From contig JASHTY010000339.1 of the NCBI GenBank assembly GCA_030040315.1, forward strand, positions 1 through 36,414: 36,414 bases of DNA. The letters run 5' to 3'. A program made the translations under genes and the position numbers. Shown one piece after another: positions 13,717 through 22,300 of this stretch (within the stretch, counting starts at the first letter, position 1; each line of letters starts with the position of its first letter). The stretch is from Terriglobia bacterium (GTDB taxonomy: Bacteria > Acidobacteriota > Terriglobia > UBA7540). Below the pieces are notes generated by a model. It saw nothing but the letters and a program-made list of their open reading frames with translations. It made no database searches and was not told where the DNA came from.

Positions 13717-16443
13717 ATGTCCAAGGAGATGTATATTTCCTCGTCTCCGCACGAGACGAAGGTCGCAGTGTTGGAAGACGACCAACTGGTTGAAGTTTAT
13801 TTCGAACGCGACACGGACGTTGGCCTGGTGGGCGGAATTTACAAGGGCCGCGTCAGCCGCGTGCTCCCCGGCATGCAGTCGGCATTTGTGGAGATTGGCC
13901 TGGAACGCGACGCCTTCCTGTACGTTTCCGACTTCTTCTACGAAGACCAGGAAGAGTACGACAAGGTCTTTGAGGAAGCGGAAGCCAGGGCCACGAAGTT
14001 CACCACCCAGCAGCCCGAAGCGCCTGCGCCGGTGCCCGTTGCGACCGCTCCGGCGGAGGCTGTGCCTCCTGCTGTGGCGGATGCTGGTGCAGCCGCTGCG
14101 ACTCCCGCTGCCGCGCCTGCTCCGGTTGAGGCTCCCACCGCTGGTCCCGCCCCCACCGGCCAAACATTCGCGCCACCGGCGCCGCGGGACGGACGAGGAG
14201 ACCGCAGGCCGTTTGATCGCGGACGCGGACGCCGGCGCCGCCACCGCGGCCGGCACGACTTCGGCGACAGCCGCCCGGGTGACCGCCGGGCTCGGCCCCC
14301 GCAGCGTTCGGATGAGCCAGTTTCGGAATCTCATGCCTTCGAAGTTCTCCCCGGTGAGTCCCTGGCGAAGTACAGCCATGCTGCTCCTCCGCATGGGGAG
14401 ACGACCACTGAAATCCATCATAGTTCTGTGCACGAAGCGAGTGCTGAGGCAACAGAAATTCACGACGTTGAAGCCCGGCCCATTGAAACGGCCGGCCCCG
14501 CGGAAAGCAACGCCTTGATTTCAGAATCGGGCACGCTTGCCGAAATCGTTCCGCCGGCAGACGAAACAATTTCCGATCAGGTCCAGCCTGAATCGCCTGC
14601 CGCCGCAGAGGCGCACGCGGAGCACGCCGAGGCGAGTCACGAGGTTTCCCACTCCGACGCCGGCCACTCCGATGCCGTGTTGCCCTTTACTCCGCGCGCC
14701 ATTCGTTCCGAGACTCCATCCGCCGCGCCGGCCCCAGTGCATAATGATTCCATCGTCGGACACCACGAAGCTCAGGCCGCCGGGCATCCAATTCTTGAAT
14801 CCGGTCCTGCGCCGGAACTCCCTGAGCCCGAAACGGAAGAATCCGTCACGATGGAATTTGCAGAAGCGGAATTTGTGTCGGACATTGGCGACCCCGCCGC
14901 CGGTGAGCAGGTCTTCGCCGGCGAAGAGGAGGAAGAGGCCGAAGATTCCGTGGAAGGCGGCGAGGAACCACTGGTCGCTGACGGTCCAATGCCCGGCGAG
15001 GTCATTAGCGGAGCCGGCAGTGAAGGTCAGCCCGCAGCCACGGAAGCCGCTGCAGGCGGCGAACTTGCCGCCGCAACGCCAGGTCAAGGTGGCGACCGCA
15101 CCTACACCCTGCGCGAGCCCCATCAGCGCCCGCGTTTTGCCCCGCGCCACCGTCGTGGCCGCCGGGGACAGGGTGGCGGTGTCGGACCGCGCCACTCCTT
15201 CAAGCCGCGCGAATCCTCCCGCCCGGGCGGCAACGCGCATCCCGTGCAAATTTCCGAGGTGCTGAAAGAAGGCCAGGAAATTCTGGTGCAGATCGCCAAG
15301 GAGCCGCTGGGAACCAAGGGCGCGCGCATCACTTCGCACGTGGCGCTGCCCGGCCGCTACCTGGTCTTCATGCCCACCATCGACCACATCGGCGTGTCGC
15401 GCAAGATCGCCTCTGAGGAGGAGCGACTGCGACTGCGCAACATCATTCTGGAAAATCGCGGCGCGCTGACCGGCGGATTCATTGTCCGCACCGCGGGCCA
15501 GGGCCGCAGCGAGGAGGAGTTCAAGGCCGACCTGAAGTTCCTTTCCACGCTATGGGCGGAAATTCGCGCCAAGTCGGAGCGCCTGAAGGCCCCGGCGCTT
15601 ATTCATCGCGATCTGGATCTCGTTCAGCGCCTGCTGCGCGACCTGCTGACGCCCGACTTCAAGTGCGTCCGCGTGGATAGTGAGGTTGACTACGAGCGCG
15701 TGCTCGATTTCGTGAATCGCTGCCAGCCCGCGCTGGTGGGCAAGGTAAAGCTCTACACCAGCGACACGCCGCTCTACGAGGAGTTCGGCATTCAGGCCGA
15801 GCTGGACAAGGCCCTGAAGCCCAAAGTGTGGCTGAAGTCGGGCGGCTACATCGTCATCAATCAAACCGAGGCGCTGGTGGCCGTGGACGTCAACACCGGA
15901 AAGTACGTGGGCAAAACCAACCGTCTTGAAGACACCATCGTTAAAACCAACGTGGACGCGGTCAACGAAATTGTGCGCCAGGTGCGCCTGCGGGACCTGG
16001 GCGGCATCATCGTCATCGACTTCATCGATATGGATGAGCGCCGCAACCGCGCGCGCGTCGTGCAGGCGCTGGAAGATGCCCTGCGCGGCGACCGCGCCCC
16101 GACCAAGGTTATTTCCTTCCACGATTTCGGACTGGTGGCCGTCACCCGCAAACGCGTCAAGCAGTCGCTTGAGCGCACCCTCTGCGAACCGTGCGAGTAT
16201 TGCACCGGCGCCGGCTGGGTGAAATCCGTCAACACCGTCTGCAATGAAATTCTGGCCGAAGCGCGCAAAATGGCGAAAGGGATCGACGGCAAAGTCCTCA
16301 CTCTGCGCGTCAGCCCGGGCGTCGCGAAAGCGCTCAAATCCCGCGACGGCAGCCTGATCGCCGAGCTCGAATTGCTGACTAAGAAAGAGATCATGATCAA
16401 GACCGATCCGATGATCCATCAGGAACGGTTTGAGATTTTCTAG
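13717..16443 (+). CDS. rng: Ribonuclease E/G with a large disordered insertion in the S1 region
   Basis: 908 residues, nearly twice the usual RNase G length. It processes and degrades RNA in the cytoplasm. The core is canonical: first half of the S1 domain at about 1-75, second half at 510-562, catalytic Asp724 (VAVDVNTGK) and Asp768 (IVIDFIDMD), and a Zn-link CEYCTGAG with Cys826/Cys829. About 430 residues (80-508) are inserted into the S1 fold, rich in Ala, Pro, Glu and His. Two Arg-rich blocks (about 157-197 and 466-503) flank an acidic centre containing a Glu run near 403-408. The Arg blocks probably bind RNA, and the insertion may act as a scaffold, like the RNase E tail. Start ATG follows GGGAG. 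An RNase G gene next to elongation genes is common synteny. Confidence 0.94.
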   Translation: MSKEMYISSSPHETKVAVLEDDQLVEVYFERDTDVGLVGGIYKGRVSRVLPGMQSAFVEIGLERDAFLYVSDFFYEDQEEYDKVFEEAEARATKFTTQQPEAPAPVPVATAPAEAVPPAVADAGAAAATPAAAPAPVEAPTAGPAPTGQTFAPPAPRDGRGDRRPFDRGRGRRRRHRGRHDFGDSRPGDRRARPPQRSDEPVSESHAFEVLPGESLAKYSHAAPPHGETTTEIHHSSVHEASAEATEIHDVEARPIETAGPAESNALISESGTLAEIVPPADETISDQVQPESPAAAEAHAEHAEASHEVSHSDAGHSDAVLPFTPRAIRSETPSAAPAPVHNDSIVGHHEAQAAGHPILESGPAPELPEPETEESVTMEFAEAEFVSDIGDPAAGEQVFAGEEEEEAEDSVEGGEEPLVADGPMPGEVISGAGSEGQPAATEAAAGGELAAATPGQGGDRTYTLREPHQRPRFAPRHRRGRRGQGGGVGPRHSFKPRESSRPGGNAHPVQISEVLKEGQEILVQIAKEPLGTKGARITSHVALPGRYLVFMPTIDHIGVSRKIASEEERLRLRNIILENRGALTGGFIVRTAGQGRSEEEFKADLKFLSTLWAEIRAKSERLKAPALIHRDLDLVQRLLRDLLTPDFKCVRVDSEVDYERVLDFVNRCQPALVGKVKLYTSDTPLYEEFGIQAELDKALKPKVWLKSGGYIVINQTEALVAVDVNTGKYVGKTNRLEDTIVKTNVDAVNEIVRQVRLRDLGGIIVIDFIDMDERRNRARVVQALEDALRGDRAPTKVISFHDFGLVAVTRKRVKQSLERTLCEPCEYCTGAGWVKSVNTVCNEILAEARKMAKGIDGKVLTLRVSPGVAKALKSRDGSLIAELELLTKKEIMIKTDPMIHQERFEIF

Positions 16444-17053
16444 GATTTTCTCCTGAGTCGAAGCTCATTCAGTAGGCTAGTGTTCGGCTGGCACGGGATA
16501 GAGACGGCTCGCAGCGGGCAGCCCCGAAACTCAGGGGGGAAACCTGCAATTCCCGGCTGCTACAAAATTCAGTACTTCCTGCGCTTTCAATCACTTCTGG
16601 GCTTCGTTTTTGAAGAACTGCCTTTCCTGGCCCTTTGTTTTCAATTTGTTCTGGGCTTCGTTTTTCTTCGGGCTTTGTGTCGCATTCCTTAAAATCATAG
16701 CGAACCGCACCTACTCGGGGTGCGTGAGTTCGCGCACCAGTACGCCGCGAGCTGAGCATAAGGGCAATTTGGGTTCCATAGGTTGAAACATTAGCCACCG
16801 TCTGCTAACTACCTGACGCTGAGCGATTTAAGCGCAGGGCTATAAAGGCCGTGCTTCGCCCTCTACCGGGTCGGTGGGGGAATTCACCCAGACAAGTGGG
16901 TGATTTCACCCAGTGTCCCTCGGCGGGCGCGGTAATAATCCGCGACTTGGCTGGCCAGCGCGGCGTGAAACCCTGCAATTCAGAGGTCAAGGCGCATCGG
17001 ACAAGAATTGCACTCGCAGGGCTTCGCTCTGCGCCATCCGGCCTGCGGCCCCC
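16444..17053. other. 610-bp gap without a supported gene; short repeats
   Basis: No frame here looks like a real protein. It holds a direct repeat TTCTGGGCTTCGTTTTT at 16595-16611 and 16649-16665 (54 bases apart, with similar upstream flanks). It also holds a hairpin CACCCA/TGGGTG at 16885-16890 and 16897-16902, followed by another TTCACCCA. The latter could be an operator-like site or a repeat remnant. I see no clear terminator after rng. Confidence 0.5.
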
Positions 17054-18019
17054 CTAGTTCTCCGATGGTTTCTCGACGTGGTCGATCACCAGAACCTGCA
17101 CAGGGGCCTGGCGCTTCACCAGTTTGAGGCCAAGCTGATCTTTCAGAGCTTTTTGAAACGTAGGGCCGCCGGAATCCGTCTGGCTCTCTTCTGTGGATGG
17201 TGATAAGCCGGAAGGCGCAGGGGTCCATTCGATCTTAAAGTCATACTTGCCGCTTAGCCCAGTTTGATCTACCAGCTTGCGCCCCAACCACTCGGTGCTC
17301 GCGAGGCCGCTGGTGATTAGAGCCATCGAAACATCTCGCGCGCCAAAGCGGCGCTGATGGTTCGGCAGGTCAATCTCATCAATGAATCCGCATTTGAAGG
17401 GGAATGGCCTCGTTCCATTTTGCCCGGCGCCGCCGCCCGGGACCGGGGAATCGCAGGGTGGACCCTCGCCGTGCGGACGCAGTGCAGGACCGGTCTTTCC
17501 CGGTTGGATGAGCGTCAAGGCCAGCACCGTTTCCTCCAGTGTTTCGAAGTGCAATGCCAGTTTAAAGCGGTCAGCGAGCAGCGATTGCATCATCAGCCGC
17601 ATCTGGTCGCGCGTGGGATTGCCCGAAGCGCGCGCTTGAATGACGAAATTATCTTCACGAACCCATCTGGGCAGATGCTCAAGCAGCGCCCGCTCCTCGT
17701 CGTCCGTTAGGGGGAGCTTGTACGCGAACTCGATGTAATTCACCAGGGAGTTTCGCGCTCTGAAATATCCGCCATTGGGGGTAAAAGGCGATTCGGGGTC
17801 CCACCGGAAGTTCATGGTGCGAAAAGAATCCTGCGACTCCCGGATGGAGGCCACATCAAAAGACATTTTGCCACCTGCGGCGGTTTGCCAGTCAGAGGCA
17901 CGTGCCGGTTGGGACGCCGCGGTACTGGCCGTTTGAGCCCTCAGTGACGACTGGGGCGCAATAAGCGCCAAACCCAGCGCTAGAGCCACCATTTCAGCTA
18001 GATTTTTCGAAAGTCGCAC
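17054..18019 (-). CDS. TIGR03435-family exported protein
   Basis: 321 residues from GTG at 18017-18019, chosen because an AAAGGAA site precedes it and it gives a clean signal peptide (MRLSKNLAEMVALALGLALI). A TTG at 18061 would add 14 residues. The mature protein begins its conserved part at FDVASIRES and continues through a region with LLADRFKLALHFE and a late GLSGKYDFKIEWTP, hallmarks of a family greatly expanded in Acidobacteriota. The C-terminus has QLGLKLVKRQAPVQVLVIDHVEKPSEN, also typical. The family has no established function that I know of; an exported, perhaps periplasmic, location is inferred. It stands alone, facing away from the hydrolase gene across a repeat-rich gap. Confidence 0.88.
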   Translation of the reverse strand: MRLSKNLAEMVALALGLALIAPQSSLRAQTASTAASQPARASDWQTAAGGKMSFDVASIRESQDSFRTMNFRWDPESPFTPNGGYFRARNSLVNYIEFAYKLPLTDDEERALLEHLPRWVREDNFVIQARASGNPTRDQMRLMMQSLLADRFKLALHFETLEETVLALTLIQPGKTGPALRPHGEGPPCDSPVPGGGAGQNGTRPFPFKCGFIDEIDLPNHQRRFGARDVSMALITSGLASTEWLGRKLVDQTGLSGKYDFKIEWTPAPSGLSPSTEESQTDSGGPTFQKALKDQLGLKLVKRQAPVQVLVIDHVEKPSEN

Positions 18020-18107
18020 CGCGAATTCCTTTCCGATTCCAAGGCCGTTTATTGAAGTCAATATTCCCGTACTCTACATTGAATGTAAACGGGGTTCCTT
18101 TCTTGCA

Positions 18108-18282
18108 CTCAAATTGGCATCGAGGAAAGAAGCAATCGTAGCGCGGACCACCGAATTTGTGGTCCGCGTCCTTTCGGTACCCTCGCCCTGAAAAGCTCAA
18201 ATTGGCATCGGGAAAGAAGCAATCGTAGCGCGGACCACCGAATTTGTGGCCCGCGTCTTTTCGGTACCCTCGCCCTGAAAAG
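18108..18282. repeat. Tandem 88-bp repeat, two copies, each with a strong hairpin
   Basis: Copy 1 (18108-18195) and copy 2 (18196-18282) are nearly identical; copy 2 lacks one base and has a few substitutions. Copy 1 contains a perfect 10-bp hairpin, CGCGGACCAC (18142-18151) with GTGGTCCGCG (18159-18168), around a 7-base loop. In copy 2 one arm base has changed. The element lies between divergent genes and looks like a REP or MITE-like intergenic repeat rather than coding DNA. Confidence 0.85.
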
Positions 18283-18314
18283 CCGCAGACTGCAACCCCG
18301 GCAGTCTGCGCTAC
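18225..18314. repeat. Multi-hairpin element closed by an outer GTAGCGC/GCGCTAC stem
   Basis: GTAGCGC at 18225-18231 is complementary to GCGCTAC at 18308-18314. Between them are the copy-2 hairpin, CTTTTC/GAAAAG flanking a short loop near 18257-18282, and a perfect 9-bp hairpin GCAGACTGC (18285-18293) with GCAGTCTGC (18301-18309). Together they could fold into a branched structure in DNA or RNA. The outer stem competes with the last hairpin by two bases. Confidence 0.6.
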
Positions 18315-18406
18315 ATGCTACATGCTGAAAAATACTTCCACAATCCATTGGCAAGCTTTGAGAGAATCAGCGGCTGACTTGCTGGCGATCCAAATTCGAG
18401 GTGTCT

Positions 18407-19888
18407 ATGAACCGGACAATGTGGCGGCGCAGAGCGGCAGCTTTCTTGTATACACTCGTGATGGCGGTTCACCCGCTGGCGGCGCAGGTAGCGAGCGATC
18501 CGGCCGCGGCCATCGCCGGAATCGATGCGGATGTTGACCGTGCTATGCAGGCGCTGCACGTTCCCGGCGTGGCGGTGGGGGTGATCGTTGACGGCAAGGT
18601 AATTCTGGCAAAGGGCTACGGGGTTCGTGAGGCCGGCCAGCCGGCGCTCGTGGATGCGGACACGCTCTTCGACATCGGTTCCATGACCAAGTCCTTCACG
18701 GCAACCGCCGTGGCGGCTATGGTGGACGATGGGAAGCTGGAATGGGACAAGCCGGTCGTTGATTACCTGCCCTGGTTTCGGCTTTACGATCCCATCGCCA
18801 CGCAATTGATCACCCCGCGCGACTTGTTGACGCACCGCTCCGGCCTGCCCCGGCACGACTTCATTCGCATCAGCACCTACCTGTCGCGCGAGGAACTCGT
18901 GCACAGAGTTCGCTACCTCGAACCGAGCGCCACGTTTCGCCAGAAGTTTCAATACAACAACCTGATGTATGTGACCGCGGGGTACCTGGCGGGGTTTGAA
19001 GCGGGGACGACGTGGGAAGATCTGGTGAAGCAGCGAATCTTTGTGCCCGTGGGAATGACCCACTCGAATACCTCGGCGGTGGAGCTTCAACAATCAGACG
19101 ATTACGCGCATCCGCATGACCTAAAGGACGGCAAGGTCGTCACCATTCCCGTTTACGACTACCAGAAATTCGGAGTGGGCCCGAACGGCGCCGTCAATTC
19201 CTGCGTCGAAGACATGCTGAAGTATTTGGAGTTTCACCTATCCGACGGAAACGTAGACGGCAAGCAGGTGATTTCCGTCGCGCAGATGAAGCAGCTCCAC
19301 AATCCCTCAACCGCCGCGACGGGCGGCGAGCAGTATGCCCTTGGATGGTTTGTGCTCTATCACCGCGGCCACAAAATTCTAGAGCACGGCGGAGCCATTG
19401 ACGGGTTTACATCGGATATGGCGCTGCTGCCGGAGGAAAAAACCGGCGTCGTGGTTCTGAACAATCGCGCCACGGCTCTTCCCCAGGATATTACCAACGA
19501 CCTGATGGACCGGCTGCTCGGCCTGAAGCCTCAAGACTATCTTGAGCAAACGCTTGCGGCCCAAGCGCGTGGGCAGGCGAATGAAGCGGCGGCAAAGCAA
19601 AAGTTCGACGCCGCGCGAATTCCCACCACGCATCCCTCCCTGGAACTCACGGCGTACACAGGTGCCTACTTTCATCCCGCCTACGGAGTTATTCACGTGG
19701 AGCGCGACGGCGACGGCCTGGTTGTGAGATTCGATGCGCTCGACCTGCACCTCCGCCACTATCATTACGATACGTTTGCGTATGAAACGAACCTGGCGCA
19801 ATTCCACCTCGGCGAGGGCGGAAAGGTGAAGGAGATGCTGTTGCCATTGGAACCTGCCGTGAAGCCGCTGGTATTTGTGAAACAATGA
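18407..19888 (+). CDS. Exported serine hydrolase of the beta-lactamase/class C family
   Basis: 493 residues. A signal peptide covers about 1-27. The serine hydrolase fold has the nucleophile motif SMTK (Ser92, Lys95), YNN (Tyr183, Asn185) and HGG (327-329) in place of KTG. A C-terminal segment of about 100 residues resembles the DUF3471 domain of this group. Such proteins are usually D-amino-acid or peptide hydrolases or esterases rather than antibiotic resistance enzymes; the substrate here cannot be told. ATG at 18407 is preferred over GTG at 18401 because GAGG lies just ahead of it. It has no close operon partner. Confidence 0.9.
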   Translation: MNRTMWRRRAAAFLYTLVMAVHPLAAQVASDPAAAIAGIDADVDRAMQALHVPGVAVGVIVDGKVILAKGYGVREAGQPALVDADTLFDIGSMTKSFTATAVAAMVDDGKLEWDKPVVDYLPWFRLYDPIATQLITPRDLLTHRSGLPRHDFIRISTYLSREELVHRVRYLEPSATFRQKFQYNNLMYVTAGYLAGFEAGTTWEDLVKQRIFVPVGMTHSNTSAVELQQSDDYAHPHDLKDGKVVTIPVYDYQKFGVGPNGAVNSCVEDMLKYLEFHLSDGNVDGKQVISVAQMKQLHNPSTAATGGEQYALGWFVLYHRGHKILEHGGAIDGFTSDMALLPEEKTGVVVLNNRATALPQDITNDLMDRLLGLKPQDYLEQTLAAQARGQANEAAAKQKFDAARIPTTHPSLELTAYTGAYFHPAYGVIHVERDGDGLVVRFDALDLHLRHYHYDTFAYETNLAQFHLGEGGKVKEMLLPLEPAVKPLVFVKQ

Positions 19889-19933
19889 CTGCTGGTGTTG
19901 CCGGCGCCGTCTAGACTCGTAACGGCGGCCTTC

Positions 19934-19962
19934 TTGACAGGCCCGGCACCACGGTGTTACAG
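19934..19962 (+). promoter_or_regulatory. Candidate promoter for the flavin dehydrogenase genes
   Basis: A perfect TTGACA (19934-19939) is followed after 17 bases by TTACAG (19957-19962), 28 bases before the small-subunit ATG. The -35 box is ideal and the -10 box weak. Confidence 0.35.
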
Positions 19963-19990
19963 ACAGGAGTTTGACATCGGACATTGAGCC

Positions 19991-20590
19991 ATGAGGAAGC
20001 GATGGACACGCCGCGGCTTTCTACAAACCAGCCTGAAAGGCTCGGTGGGGGTGAGCGGCGCCCTGGCCGGAATCGCGCTGCCGCGACGAAACGCGGCCGC
20101 TCAATCAACCGCCGGGAACGACAGTCCCGCTGTTTTCGGCTTCACGCAGCCGCAACGCACCCTGCTCCGCGCCGCAATGGACGAAATCATTCCCGCTGCG
20201 GACGGCATGCCGGCGGCCTCGGAAGTCGGCTGCGGAGAGTATCTCGAAAGACTCGCCTCGCAATCCCCCGACATTTGCAAGAATCTCGCCAAGTGCCTGG
20301 CCACGCTGGAAGCTCTCAGCCACAAGCTATTTGGCCGGAGCTACGCAGATCTCACTTCGTCAAAGCGCGTTGAAGCCCTGACGTTAATGGAAAACGGAAG
20401 CGACGCGCTGCATTTCGGCGTCCTGCGCGATTTCGTTTACGAAGCCTATTACCAGCAGCCGCAGGTTTGGAAACTCATCGGTTACGAATTCCACGCCACC
20501 AACCAAAGCGGCCCGCACATGAAGCCATTTGACGATTCGGCGCTCGCCAAAGTTCGCAAAATGCCCAAGCTCTATCGCGAGGTCAGTTAA
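19991..20590 (+). CDS. Tat-exported small subunit of a flavin dehydrogenase (gluconate 2-dehydrogenase subunit 3 family)
   Basis: 199 residues. The start MRKRWTRRGFLQT is a twin-arginine signal, followed by a hydrophobic stretch and an AAAQ cleavage region, so it crosses the membrane folded. The mature part matches the subunit-3 family that accompanies GMC dehydrogenases (begins FGFTQPQRTLLRAAMDEIIPAADGMPAAS). In such enzymes the small subunit carries the large one out through the Tat pathway. Its TAA overlaps the ATG of the GMC gene by one base (TAATG), so the two are translationally coupled. Catalytic residues are not expected here. Confidence 0.92.
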   Translation: MRKRWTRRGFLQTSLKGSVGVSGALAGIALPRRNAAAQSTAGNDSPAVFGFTQPQRTLLRAAMDEIIPAADGMPAASEVGCGEYLERLASQSPDICKNLAKCLATLEALSHKLFGRSYADLTSSKRVEALTLMENGSDALHFGVLRDFVYEAYYQQPQVWKLIGYEFHATNQSGPHMKPFDDSALAKVRKMPKLYREVS

Positions 20591-22197
20591 TGGGCAACGA
20601 GCGGGCGGACGTTCTGGTGATCGGCTCGGGCGCGGCTGGCGCGGCGCTCAGCAAGCGGCTTACCGATCTGGGCGCGAAAGTCGTCTGCTTGGAGCAGGGC
20701 GACTGGATCAATCCCGCCGATTATCCTTCCACGCGACCCGACTGGGAAATTTCCATTCGCCGCGGGCCCTTTCACGTCTCGCCCAACATTCGCCGCCGTC
20801 CGGAGGATTATCCGGTTGTAGAATTGGGCAAGGACCCGCCCTACGTGCAAATGTTCAACGCCGTGGGTGGAAGCACGATCCACTACACCGCGCATTTCCC
20901 GAGATTCCATCCTTCGGATTTCCGCGTAAGGACGCTGGACGGCGTGGCGGACGATTGGCCCATCAGCTACAGCGAGCTTGAGCCTTACTACGACATGAAC
21001 GACCGTGAAATGGGCGTGGCGGGCCTCGCGGGCGATCCTGCCAATCCGCCGCGTCCGGAGCGCCCCACTCCGCCGCTGCCCATCGGACCGCTGGGTGAGG
21101 AACTGGGGCGCGGCTTCGATAAGCTCGGCTGGCACTGGTGGGTGGCGGAGAACGGCATCATTTCGCGCCCCTACGACGGCCGCCCCGGATGCGACCTTCA
21201 CGGCAAGTGCACTTACGGCTGTCCCATCGGCGCCAAGGCTTCCGCCGACGTCACCTATTGGCCCAAGGCATTGAAGAAGGGCGCGGTGCTCAAAACCTGG
21301 GCGCGCGTCCGCGAGATCAGCGTGGATGAGAAGGGTATGGCCCGGGGCGCGATTTACCATGACCGCCAGGGCGCTCTGCAAGAACAGCTCGCGAAGGTCG
21401 TGGCGATCTGCTGCAACGGAGTGGGCACTCCGCGCCTGCTGCTGAACTCAAAATCCAAACTGTTTCCCGCGGGCTTGGCGAATTCCTCCGGATTGGTGGG
21501 GAGGAATTTCATGATGCACGCCTGGCAACAGGTGGCCGGAGTTTCAAGCGAAGCGATTGACACGACCGTGGGTCCTCGTGGCGTGGCGGTGGCCAGCCAG
21601 CAGTTTTATGAGACCGATTTCAAGCGCGGGTTCGTGCGCGGCTATTCCTTTCAAGCTTCGCCGACCTTTGGGCCACTGTCTTATGCGTGGGCAGGATATG
21701 CAGCCCCTGCCTTGCCCTGGGGCGCGGACCACCATCGGACTTTCCGCCAGCGATTTCCACGGCTGCTCTCCATCTGGGTTCAGGGTGAGGACCTGCCCAT
21801 GGAATCAAATCGCGTCGAGCTGGACCCGGAAGTGAAGGACTCAAGCGGCATTCCCGCCCCGCGGGTGACCTACGCCCACAGCGAAAATACTCGCCGCCTG
21901 ATGGAGCATGGCGCCGCGCGTGCGCGCGAGGTGCTGCAAGCGGCAGGGTGTACGGAAATTCTCGACGGCGGCCTGCACCAGCCGGCCTGGCATCTGATGG
22001 GCACGGCTCGCATGGGTAACGACTCCCGAAAATCCGTGGTGAACGCCTGGCACCAGGCGCATGATGTGAAGAACCTGTTTATTGTTGACGGCAGCTCCTT
22101 CACCACCGCGGCCGCAGTCAATCCCACTTCTACGATCGGCGCTCTGGCGCTGCGCTGCGCGGACGGCATGTGGGAGCGCCGCCGGGATTGGACATAA
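20590..22197 (+). CDS. GMC-family FAD dehydrogenase, catalytic subunit, with probable 3Fe-4S motif
   Basis: 535 residues. An FAD-binding Rossmann motif (VLVIGSGAAG, 8-17) opens the protein. The C-terminus has the GMC active-site pattern, with His in WHLMGTARMG and Asn in VNPTSTI. Cys201, Cys207 and Cys211 have C-x5-C-x3-C spacing, the pattern reported for the 3Fe-4S cluster of FAD glucose dehydrogenase. It lacks a signal peptide and is probably exported together with the Tat-signal subunit just upstream. It likely oxidises a sugar or polyol in the periplasm and passes electrons to the respiratory chain. The cytochrome c subunit found in many homologous operons is absent here. Substrate not determined. 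Confidence 0.92.
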   Translation: MGNERADVLVIGSGAAGAALSKRLTDLGAKVVCLEQGDWINPADYPSTRPDWEISIRRGPFHVSPNIRRRPEDYPVVELGKDPPYVQMFNAVGGSTIHYTAHFPRFHPSDFRVRTLDGVADDWPISYSELEPYYDMNDREMGVAGLAGDPANPPRPERPTPPLPIGPLGEELGRGFDKLGWHWWVAENGIISRPYDGRPGCDLHGKCTYGCPIGAKASADVTYWPKALKKGAVLKTWARVREISVDEKGMARGAIYHDRQGALQEQLAKVVAICCNGVGTPRLLLNSKSKLFPAGLANSSGLVGRNFMMHAWQQVAGVSSEAIDTTVGPRGVAVASQQFYETDFKRGFVRGYSFQASPTFGPLSYAWAGYAAPALPWGADHHRTFRQRFPRLLSIWVQGEDLPMESNRVELDPEVKDSSGIPAPRVTYAHSENTRRLMEHGAARAREVLQAAGCTEILDGGLHQPAWHLMGTARMGNDSRKSVVNAWHQAHDVKNLFIVDGSSFTTAAAVNPTSTIGALALRCADGMWERRRDWT

Positions 22198-22300
22198 GCT
22201 GCGTCAACGAAGCCTGCCTGCGTTAAAGTGTCGCGAGCGGAATGTTGATTCGTGGGCCGGAGATTAAGCCAAATGCATCCTATGTGGGGAGGAGTCTCGA

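Noticed and set aside
14521-16419. Long minus-strand frames opposite the RNase E/G gene
   Set aside because: They overlap a gene with a complete catalytic core and have no recognisable motif.
16469-16798. 109-codon minus-strand frame in the 610-bp gap
   Set aside because: No ribosome site or domain; its apparent internal repeat merely reflects the 54-base DNA direct repeat.
17994-18354. Short minus-strand frames over the 88-bp tandem repeats
   Set aside because: They read through hairpin repeats and repeat the same string because the DNA is duplicated; not a protein gene.
18407-19888. Calling the serine hydrolase an antibiotic-resistance beta-lactamase
   Set aside because: The third motif is HGG rather than KTG and a DUF3471-like tail is present, pointing to a peptidase or esterase relative.
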